This document shows, one piece after another, positions 1 to 4,588 of a stretch of 5,250 nucleotides of DNA (the first letter of the stretch is position 1; each line of letters starts with the position of its first letter). Location of the stretch: contig VGKN01000125.1 in the NCBI GenBank assembly GCA_016867055.1, positions 1-5,250 on the forward strand, in the 5' to 3' direction. The notes under the pieces are model-generated. The model was not told where the DNA came from. It was given only the letters and a program-made list of their open reading frames with translations, and did not search any database. The translations under genes were made by a program, and so were the position numbers. This DNA comes from Candidatus Omnitrophota bacterium (GTDB taxonomy: Bacteria > Omnitrophota > Koll11 > VGKN01).

Positions 1-449
1 TTTGTTTTATCGGTAGCCAATACCCACTTAGATTAAAGGATAAGGAATATTATATTGACCTCTTGTTTTTCCATAGACGTCTAAGGTGCCTTGTGGTATT
101 TGACTTAAAAATAGGTGAGTTTAAGGCTGAATATGCGGGAAAGATGAATTTCTACCTAAATTTATTAGATGATTTAGTGCGTATACCACAGGAGAATCCA
201 TCTATAGGAATAATCCTTTGTAAAAGCCGTGACCATTTGGAGGTTGAATATGCCTTGCGAGGTATTAGAAGACCCATAGGTGTGTCAGAATATAAGTTGA
301 CCAAGAAATTGCCGAAGAATTTAAGTAAATCACTTCCTACGCCAACGATGTTGAAAAAAGGATTAGAAGGCACAAAGGATTTAGTATCCAGAATAAATGT
401 AGTAGCAAAACCCGCTAATTCTAAACTAACAAAAAGAATAAGCCGATAA
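1..449 (+). CDS. YhcG/DUF1016-family PD-(D/E)XK nuclease, C-terminal part (5' end outside window)
   Basis: The frame is already open at the left edge (first full codon at base 3), so this is the C-terminal 148 residues of a longer protein and not a gene starting at an internal TTG. The visible part reads CFIGSQYPLRL, then YYIDLLFFHRRLRCLVVFDLK, then GEFKAEYAGKMNFYL, then PSIGIILCKS and RPIGVSEYKL. This matches the C-terminal domain of the YhcG/DUF1016 family. The PD-(D/E)XK nuclease core is visible as the Asp of YIDLLF (visible residue 19) and the DLK triad (34-36; usually ELK in relatives), followed by the conserved GKMNFYL helix. Family members are about 330-370 aa, often lie in accessory or defence-rich DNA, and have unclear substrates. 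After SLPTPTMLKKGLEG the last 20 or so residues are a basic tail that I do not recognise as family sequence. It ends about where a hydrolase fragment begins in another frame. The family call is firm; the cellular role is not. Confidence 0.9.
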   Translation, partial: CFIGSQYPLRLKDKEYYIDLLFFHRRLRCLVVFDLKIGEFKAEYAGKMNFYLNLLDDLVRIPQENPSIGIILCKSRDHLEVEYALRGIRRPIGVSEYKLTKKLPKNLSKSLPTPTMLKKGLEGTKDLVSRINVVAKPANSKLTKRISR

Positions 450-703
450 AGACTGCGAGATTAAGTCATGTCTTACAGTTTTTCTGGTTTCCTTTATCTG
501 TTATTTGTGGTAGAATTGGCATTGTTCTACATAACTTATTTAGCAGTAGAAAAAGATTTCTCTGTTCAGAGCTTATCGCCACTGGTTTTTATAAGGAAGG
601 CGATTATTTGTTTGGGAAGTCGATGGAAAATGTTCTTCCCGCTGATTTTGATAATTCGGAGTTATATGATGAAGTAGAGCTATTCGATTGCAATAAAAAA
701 TAG
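425..703 (+). pseudogene. Headless C-terminal fragment of a permuted papain-like (YiiX/YebB-type) hydrolase
   Basis: This frame is open from 425 to the TAG at 701-703, giving 92 codons. It has no ATG, GTG or TTG before an ATG at 623, so it cannot be a complete gene. From about residue 40 it reads like genuine protein: FSSRKRFLCSELIATGF, then YKEGDYLF, then NVLPADFDNSELYDEVELFD. A Cys-Ser-Glu-Leu motif in a helix (Cys codon 563-565), followed 25 residues later by a Pro-x-Asp motif and an acidic tail, is the pattern of permuted NlpC/P60-like hydrolases such as YiiX/YebB. In those proteins the catalytic Cys lies C-terminal to the catalytic His. The His-bearing N-terminal half is absent, so the product would be inactive. 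The start overlaps the end of the nuclease gene, which suggests a deletion or recombination joined the two. The competing 69-aa ORF at 468-677 in another frame is a shadow of this one. Family assignment is by motif only. A frameshifted but longer gene is less likely, because the upstream bases are taken up by the nuclease frame. Confidence 0.6.
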
Positions 704-724
704 AAAAAGTGAATATACCTAATT

Positions 725-754
725 TTCATTCTTAAATGGATTAAGACTTAAAAT
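725..754 (+). promoter_or_regulatory. Possible weak sigma-70-type promoter of the TPR gene
   Basis: A TAAAAT box at 749-754 lies 18 bases after TTCATT at 725-730, a poor match to TTGACA. This puts a start point near 761, about 17 bases before the ATG at 778. The gap between the hydrolase fragment (stop at 703) and the TPR gene is only 74 bases, so a promoter here is plausible. In such AT-rich DNA a match of this quality can easily arise by chance. Confidence 0.25.
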
Positions 755-777
755 TTATTTAGGCAGAGAGCAATATT

Positions 778-1683
778 ATGAAGAAAATACTTATATACTA
801 TAGCATTTTTGGATTAATTTTTTATTTAGGCATATTAACAACGCAAGCAGCAGAAATTAAAAAAGCAATAGATAGTTCTCAGGAACAACAAGTCACGAAA
901 GAAGAAATTTTAGAACTTAAAAATAAGTTTAATAAGTTAGAACATTCCTTGTATGAGCGAGTTTTAGAAGATGCTAAGATAAGCTTGGAATCAGCTAAGC
1001 AAGCTACTTCTTTGGTATCAGTAGCTTCATATATTTTTATTCTAATATCTTTTTTACTAGGTCTTTTAGGGCTTAGAGAATGGAAAAATATTTTAAAAGT
1101 AAGAAAGAAAGCAGAAAACGATATAAACTTAGTTCGGCATATTAGTTTAGCGGATATGTATTTTAGAAATGGAATGAATACCGAGGCTAGTAAGGAATAT
1201 GAGGAAGTGTTAAAATTAGATCCGAATAATTTAATCGCTCATTTGCAATTAGGGTTCTTATACACAGATATTTATAAAGAGAGAGCAATAGAGCATTGTA
1301 AGAAGGTTACAGAACTAGATAAAAATAATTTTGTGGCTTATCTAAACTGGGGTGTAAACTTAGACCATACAACAGCACCTAAGAAAGAAGTATTAAAAAT
1401 TTATGAAATCGCTGAAAGGATTGGAGTAGAGCAAAAGATAGACAATGTTAGTTTAGGAAAAGTAAAGAGATTTATGGGTGGCTGTTACGAAGCTCTAAAA
1501 GAAAATGACTTGGCTTTAAATAAATATAAAGAAGCAAAAGAGAGATTATTAGAAGCCAAAAAATCCAACATCCCTGATGTAGTTAGAGCAGCTGAATATT
1601 GGCTTAAAGATTTAGACGAGATAATAAATAGGTTGGAGCAAACAAAAACGGCAGGAAAATCGAAACCAAACCAATCTCAGTAA
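778..1683 (+). CDS. Membrane-anchored TPR-repeat protein of unknown function
   Basis: This is a 301-aa protein. Residues 1-24 look like a signal peptide: MKK, a hydrophobic core (ILIYYSIFGLIFYLGIL), and a possible cleavage site after TTQAA. An alternative is an uncleaved N-terminal anchor. Residues about 36-75 are charged and helical (KEEILELKNKFNKLEHSLYE), suggesting a coiled coil. A transmembrane helix spans about 78-99 (VSVASYIFILISFLLGLLGL). Residues about 120-187 hold two TPR-like repeats: ADMYFRNGMNTEASKEYEEV then LKLDPNN, and LGFLYTDIYKERAIEHCKKV then ELDKNN. A degenerate pair follows at about 188-260 (GGCYEALKENDLALNKYKEA). If the signal is cleaved, the short coiled segment is outside and the TPR domain is cytoplasmic, so it may be a scaffold linking an envelope partner to a cytosolic one. 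A purine-rich AGAGAG at 765-770 precedes the ATG by 7 bases. It stands alone, with no operon partner and a hairpin plus T run downstream. I do not recognise a named family. Confidence 0.85.
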   Translation: MKKILIYYSIFGLIFYLGILTTQAAEIKKAIDSSQEQQVTKEEILELKNKFNKLEHSLYERVLEDAKISLESAKQATSLVSVASYIFILISFLLGLLGLREWKNILKVRKKAENDINLVRHISLADMYFRNGMNTEASKEYEEVLKLDPNNLIAHLQLGFLYTDIYKERAIEHCKKVTELDKNNFVAYLNWGVNLDHTTAPKKEVLKIYEIAERIGVEQKIDNVSLGKVKRFMGGCYEALKENDLALNKYKEAKERLLEAKKSNIPDVVRAAEYWLKDLDEIINRLEQTKTAGKSKPNQSQ

Positions 1684-1727
1684 TTTGAAAAAGTAAACTC
1701 AACTATTTTTCCGTTCCCTGACATTTT

Positions 1728-1780
1728 TGATGGTTCGACTCCGCTCACCATCAATCCTGAGCGCAGGTCGAAGGATTGAT
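1728..1780 (+). repeat. Bistable palindromic element with two alternative folds
   Basis: Two perfect inverted repeats lie side by side. TGATGGT (1728-1734) pairs with ACCATCA (1747-1753), and ATCAATCCT (1750-1758) pairs with AGGATTGAT (1772-1780). They share bases 1750-1753. The loops are also complementary: TTCGAC (1734-1739) pairs with GTCGAA (1767-1772), and CGCTCA (1742-1747) pairs with TGAGCG (1758-1763). This gives one alternative long hairpin with a ten-base loop at 1748-1757. The TTCGAC...GCTCA...TGAGC...GTCGAA pattern resembles a type of dispersed intergenic repeat seen in many bacterial genomes; I could not check copy number. No coding sequence overlaps it. Confidence 0.7.
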
Positions 1781-1786
1781 TTTTTT
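1750..1786 (+). terminator. Possible Rho-independent terminator of the TPR gene
   Basis: A 9-bp perfect stem (ATCAATCCT with AGGATTGAT, loop 13 nt) is followed directly by a run of seven T (1780-1786). It lies 66 bases after the TPR stop codon. The stem is only partly GC-rich and the loop is long, so termination may be inefficient. The hairpin is also one arm of the bistable repeat element, so it may serve both roles. Confidence 0.4.
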
Positions 1787-1795
1787 GTGTTTTTC

Positions 1796-1810
1796 TCCCG
1801 CTTTGCGGGA
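1796..1810 (+). repeat. Short GCGGGA hairpin
   Basis: TCCCGC (1796-1801) and GCGGGA (1805-1810) form a perfect 6-bp stem with a TTT loop. GCGGGA recurs at 1935-1940 and 1986-1991 in the same gap, so this looks like one unit of a small dispersed family. Only three T follow, so it is unlikely to be a strong terminator. Confidence 0.5.
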
Positions 1811-1847
1811 TTTCGCTGTATTATTTTTTTATTGATGCTCAATTTGG

Positions 1848-1917
1848 GCAAAAAGGCAAATTTTGCCTCCGCCACAAAGCATTGGTGGACAGGCGCACCC
1901 AAAATTTGCCTTTTTGC
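1848..1917 (+). repeat. Long inverted repeat with 18-bp perfect arms (70-nt hairpin)
   Basis: Bases 1848-1865 (GCAAAAAGGCAAATTTTG) are exactly reverse-complementary to 1900-1917. The 34-base interior continues the fold: GCCT (1865-1868) with AGGC (1891-1894), and CCAC (1872-1875) with GTGG (1885-1888). The left arm also holds its own palindrome, GGCAAA-T-TTTGCC (1855-1867). An 82-codon frame runs through the element (1727-1975), but its product looks like translated repeat, not protein. The size and structure fit a non-autonomous intergenic repeat of REP or MITE type. I see no target-site duplication around it. Confidence 0.75.
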
Positions 1918-1934
1918 TGGTTCTCAAGCGTTAT

Positions 1935-1973
1935 GCGGGAGAGGCTTTGCCTCCCGTCTTCGTGGGATTTTTT
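1935..1973 (+). terminator. GC-rich hairpin cluster with T6 tail, possible terminator
   Basis: GAGGC (1941-1945), loop TTT, and GCCTC (1949-1953) form a 5-bp stem within a larger imperfect GCGGGA/CCCG fold. Overlapping it, TCCCGT (1952-1957) pairs with GTGGGA (1962-1967, with two G-T pairs) around a CTTC loop and is followed by six T (1968-1973). The second fold has the layout of a Rho-independent terminator on the + strand. The nearest upstream gene ends about 270 bases earlier, so it may instead be just another unit of the repeat block, or insulate the threonine operon from read-through. Confidence 0.35.
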
Positions 1974-2000
1974 AGCTTGTTGTAGGCGGGAGATGTGGGA

Positions 2001-2027
2001 GCCCTTGACATCTACGATGTCAAGGGC
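2001..2027 (+). repeat. Perfect 12-bp hairpin with TAC loop
   Basis: GCCCTTGACATC (2001-2012) and GATGTCAAGGGC (2016-2027) are exact reverse complements separated by TAC. This is the strongest short stem in the window. No T run follows on either side (GGTGCC lies downstream), so it is not a standard terminator. It sits 132 bases before hom and could be a REP-like repeat, a protein-binding site or a transcript-stabilising hairpin; the sequence does not decide. Confidence 0.75.
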
Positions 2028-2069
2028 GGTGCCATAAAATAAATTTCAGTTGCTATTGTTTCAAAATAG

Positions 2070-2097
2070 GTTCGCACTGCGTTTAATAGCTGCGAAC
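2070..2097 (+). repeat. 7-bp inverted repeat upstream of hom
   Basis: GTTCGCA (2070-2076) and TGCGAAC (2091-2097) are perfect reverse complements around a 14-base loop. The repeat ends about 32 bases before the possible -10 box of the threonine operon. It could be an operator for a dimeric regulator or the last unit of the repeat block. No T tract follows. Confidence 0.45.
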
Positions 2098-2128
2098 AGA
2101 TTAATTGATGGTTAATAGATTTTGACAG

Positions 2129-2137
2129 TGGTAAAAT
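2129..2137 (+). promoter_or_regulatory. Possible extended -10 promoter of the threonine operon
   Basis: TGGTAAAAT reads as an extended -10 element, TGn followed by TAAAAT (2132-2137). It would place the start point near 2144 and give a leader of about 16 bases that still contains the AGAGG site of hom. No good -35 lies at 17 bases: TTGATG (2105-2110) is 21 bases away. A perfect TTGACA at 2122-2127 has no -10 box at the right distance downstream. The short leader leaves no room for a riboswitch, T-box or attenuator after this promoter. Confidence 0.4.
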
Positions 2138-2159
2138 TAGTTAGTCAGAGGTCTAAAGA

Positions 2160-3452
2160 ATGGATAAAATAAACATTGGTTTAATAGGTTTTGGAACTGT
2201 TGGGGTTGGTGTTGTTAGGGCACTTAAGGAAAAGGCTGCCCAATTAGAAAAAAAGGCAGGGGTAAGATTAATTCTTAAGGTAATATGCGATAAGGAATTT
2301 AGAAGAAAAAGGAATATAAAGGTTGATAAAAAATTACTGACCAGGGATGTAAATAAGATTTTAGGAAATCCTGATATCCACATAGTTGTGGAATTGATGG
2401 GCGGCATACATCCTGCAAAGGAATTTATCTTAAGGGCAATAAAAAGTGGACAACATATAGTAACTGCAAATAAGGCATTGTTAGCGCAGGAAGGGGAGGA
2501 GATATTCAAATCTGCGCAGAGACAAGGGGTTGATATTTTTTTTGAGGCTTCTGTTGGTGGCGGGATTCCAATAATAAAATCTCTAAGGGAAGGTCTTATC
2601 TCAAATGAAATTGATACTGTGCTTGGTATTGTAAATGGGACTTCTAACTATATATTATCCGCTATGGAAAGCGAGGATATTAGTTTTTATGATGCCTTAT
2701 CCGAAGCAAAGAAAAAAGGATACGCTGAGAAGAATCCTTCGCTTGATATTGAGGGAATAGATTCTGCGCACAAGTTAGCTATCCTGACACTGCTTGGTTT
2801 TGGTTTTCCTGTAGAGTTAGGAGATATCTATATAGAAGGAATTTCAAATATCTCCCAAAATGATATTAGATATGCCCAGGAATTTGGGTACGTTATTAAG
2901 CTATTGGCTATTGCAAAAAGGGTAGACAATGAACTTGAGGTGAGAGTCCATCCCACACTCCTTTCCAAAGAGCATTTACTTTCAAGCATTAGGGGTGTAT
3001 ATAATGCAATCTATGTCCATGGCGATATGGTAGGTGGAACCCTCTTTTATGGACGGGGAGCAGGTCAGAACCCTGCGGCAAGTTCTGTTGTAAGCGACCT
3101 GATAGATTTAGCGAGGAATTTAAAATATAATTCCATAGGGCGCACCCCGATTTTTATCAGGGATAAGTCTATTAAGAAAATACGAAAGATGGATGAGGTT
3201 GAAACCAGATATTATATCCGCTTTTCATGCATAGATAAACCTGGTGTACTTGCTAAGATTTCAGGTATTTTAGGAAAACACAAGATTTCAATTGCAAGCG
3301 TTGCACAAAAAGAGAGGCGTAAGGCGCGTATCGTGCCAGTTGTAATGATGACCCATGAGGCTAAAGAGAAGAATATGCAAAGAGCGCTCGAGGAGATAGA
3401 TAGATTATCAGCAATAAGGCGAAAGAGCATTGCTATTAGGGTTGAAAGATAA
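2160..3452 (+). CDS. hom: Homoserine dehydrogenase with C-terminal ACT domain
   Basis: This 430-aa enzyme reduces aspartate 4-semialdehyde to homoserine with NAD(P)H in the cytoplasm, the branch step toward threonine and methionine. The N-terminal Rossmann motif GFGTVG is at residues 10-15, followed by VELMGG (77-82) and TANKALLAQ (102-110, Lys105). The catalytic region has EASVGGGIPI (129-138), GIVNGTSNYIL (156-166) and the segment 189-209. There, Glu190, Asp196, Asp201 and Lys205 keep the spacing of the yeast enzyme's Glu208, Asp214, Asp219 and catalytic Lys223. The usual AExDP reads AEKNP here, a mild variation. Residues about 350-425 form an ACT domain (YYIRFSCIDKPGVLAKISGIL), the usual site of threonine feedback, so allosteric control is likely. 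The length is typical of monofunctional Hom-ACT proteins, and no aspartokinase domain is fused. AGAGG at 2147-2151 lies 8 bases before the ATG. It heads the operon with thrC and the ApgM-like gene. Confidence 0.97.
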   Translation: MDKINIGLIGFGTVGVGVVRALKEKAAQLEKKAGVRLILKVICDKEFRRKRNIKVDKKLLTRDVNKILGNPDIHIVVELMGGIHPAKEFILRAIKSGQHIVTANKALLAQEGEEIFKSAQRQGVDIFFEASVGGGIPIIKSLREGLISNEIDTVLGIVNGTSNYILSAMESEDISFYDALSEAKKKGYAEKNPSLDIEGIDSAHKLAILTLLGFGFPVELGDIYIEGISNISQNDIRYAQEFGYVIKLLAIAKRVDNELEVRVHPTLLSKEHLLSSIRGVYNAIYVHGDMVGGTLFYGRGAGQNPAASSVVSDLIDLARNLKYNSIGRTPIFIRDKSIKKIRKMDEVETRYYIRFSCIDKPGVLAKISGILGKHKISIASVAQKERRKARIVPVVMMTHEAKEKNMQRALEEIDRLSAIRRKSIAIRVER

Positions 3453-3457
3453 AAATA

Positions 3458-3499
3458 CACGAATAATACGAATTTTTAGGCGAATTATCACGAATTATA
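3458..3499 (+). repeat. Degenerate tandem CGAAT repeats between hom and thrC
   Basis: CGAAT occurs four times in 36 bases (3460, 3469, 3481, 3491), spaced 9, 12 and 10 bases apart. The last two copies form a near-perfect 10-base tandem, CGAATTATCA then CGAATTATAT. The repeat fills most of the 77-base gap inside an otherwise tight operon. There is no stem-loop or T run strong enough to call a terminator, so read-through into thrC is expected. It may be a decayed simple repeat or part of a dispersed family. Confidence 0.55.
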
Positions 3500-3516
3500 T
3501 TGAGAATCAGAGCTAT

Positions 3517-3521
3517 AAAGG
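3517..3521 (+). promoter_or_regulatory. Ribosome binding site that sets the thrC start
   Basis: AAAGG lies 8 bases before the ATG at 3530. The alternative start 30 bases upstream, a TTG at 3500, has no purine-rich site before it (the preceding bases are CACGAATTATA). It would add ten residues not found in typical threonine synthases. The ATG is therefore preferred. Confidence 0.7.
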
Positions 3522-3529
3522 TTAGCAAG

Positions 3530-4588
3530 ATGAGATTAGGTTGGAAAGGTGTAATACGGCAATATAAAGACTACTTGCCTGTTAGCTCAAAGACACCGAT
3601 TGTATCTTTGGATGAAGGAAATACCCCCTTAATATTTGCTGAATTCTTAAGTAAGAAACTTGACCATTCCTTAAGGGTATATCTTAAATACGAGGGTTTA
3701 AACCCCACCGGCTCTTTCAAGGATAGGGGGATGACAGTTGCTATCTCAAAGGCCATTGAGGGAGGTGCCAAGGCAGTTATATGCGCCTCAACCGGAAATA
3801 CCTCTGCATCAGCCAGTTCTTATGCAGCAAAGGCAAATCTTAAGTGTTTTATAATCATCCCCGAGGGAGCTATAGCCCAGGGAAAACTTGCGCAGGCATT
3901 GATACATGGCGCAAAGGTTATTGCGATTAAGGGAAACTTCGATGACGCTTTGAGAATAGTTAAGAGATTAAGCGCCGATTTAAATATAACCTTGGTAAAT
4001 TCCCTCAATCCCTACAGACTCGAGGGGCAGAAAACCGCAGCATTTGAGATATGCGATATATTACAGAGAGCACCTGATTATAATTTGATTCCTGTTGGCA
4101 ATGCAGGTAATATCACCGCCTATTGGATGGGATATAAAGAGTATTATGAGAAAGGAAAGATAAAATCCCTGCCTCGTATGGTTGGATTTCAGGCAGAACA
4201 TGCAGCGCCCATAGTAAAGGGAAAACCCATAAAAAATCCAAGGACAATCGCATCTGCGATAAGGATAGGAAATCCTGCCAGTTGGCAGAAGGCGCTTTTA
4301 GCAAGAGATGAGTCAAGAGGACTTATTACAACCGTTTCAGACAGGCAGATTCTGGATGCCTATAGTTTGCTTGCAAATAAAGAGGGACTCTTTGTTGAGC
4401 CTGCTTCAGCGGCATCTGTTGCGGGTCTTATTAAGTTGTCAAAGGCTAATTATTTTAAGAGAGGCTCTAATATTGTTTGTGTATTGACAGGACATGGGCT
4501 TAAGGATCCTGATAGGGCTATCCATATGATGCCAAGGTTAAAAGCCCTAAAGCCAGATTTTGAAAAGGTCAAGGAGTTGATTTTATGA
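3530..4588 (+). CDS. thrC: Threonine synthase (PLP-dependent)
   Basis: This 352-aa enzyme converts O-phosphohomoserine to threonine and phosphate. The N-terminus MRLGWKGVIRQYKDYLPV and then LDEGNTPLI match short, bacterial Bacillus/Aquifex-type threonine synthases. The PLP lysine is Lys64 in NPTGSFKDRGM. STGNTSAS (87-94) is the substrate-binding Asn loop, GNAGN (190-194) is the phosphate-binding loop for PLP, and TGHGLKD (320-326) closes the cofactor site. FVEPASAASVAGL (288-300) is also diagnostic. This is the compact fold type II form, not the longer E. coli/yeast form with an extra N-terminal domain, and no SAM-binding extension is present. An in-frame TTG at 3500 would extend it by ten residues, but the Shine-Dalgarno site and family alignment favour the ATG. 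It follows hom by 77 bases and its TGA overlaps the next ATG by 4 nt (ATGA), implying translational coupling. Its substrate requires a homoserine kinase, for which the next gene is the local candidate. Confidence 0.97.
   Translation: MRLGWKGVIRQYKDYLPVSSKTPIVSLDEGNTPLIFAEFLSKKLDHSLRVYLKYEGLNPTGSFKDRGMTVAISKAIEGGAKAVICASTGNTSASASSYAAKANLKCFIIIPEGAIAQGKLAQALIHGAKVIAIKGNFDDALRIVKRLSADLNITLVNSLNPYRLEGQKTAAFEICDILQRAPDYNLIPVGNAGNITAYWMGYKEYYEKGKIKSLPRMVGFQAEHAAPIVKGKPIKNPRTIASAIRIGNPASWQKALLARDESRGLITTVSDRQILDAYSLLANKEGLFVEPASAASVAGLIKLSKANYFKRGSNIVCVLTGHGLKDPDRAIHMMPRLKALKPDFEKVKELIL

Noticed and set aside
468..677. 69-aa hydrophobic ORF on the + strand
   Set aside because: It overlaps the frame encoding the CSEL-motif hydrolase fragment, which has the clear protein signal; the 69-aa product resembles no family and has no good ribosome binding site.
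1699..1902. 67-aa minus-strand ORF in the repeat block
   Set aside because: It is the antisense reading of the same palindromes, with no start signal or recognisable protein.
1727..1975. 82-aa ORF through the repeat block
   Set aside because: Its whole length is made of the inverted repeats at 1728-1973; the codons follow palindromes and there is no ribosome binding site. It is translated repeat, not a gene.
1728..2097. CRISPR array
   Set aside because: The repeats are inverted, differ from one another and are not separated by uniform spacers; there are no cas genes in the window.
2122..2150. TTGACA (2122-2127) as the -35 of the hom promoter
   Set aside because: The hexamer is perfect, but the bases at the right distance (2145-2150, TCAGAG) are nothing like a -10 box and overlap the ribosome binding site.
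1684..2159. Riboswitch, T-box or threonine leader peptide ahead of hom
   Set aside because: I found no T-box sequence, no Thr/Ile-rich short ORF and no recognisable riboswitch core; the structure present is explained by separate palindromic repeats.
2153..2509. 118-aa minus-strand ORF opposite hom
   Set aside because: It is antisense to the conserved Rossmann domain of homoserine dehydrogenase; its composition is that of a shadow frame.
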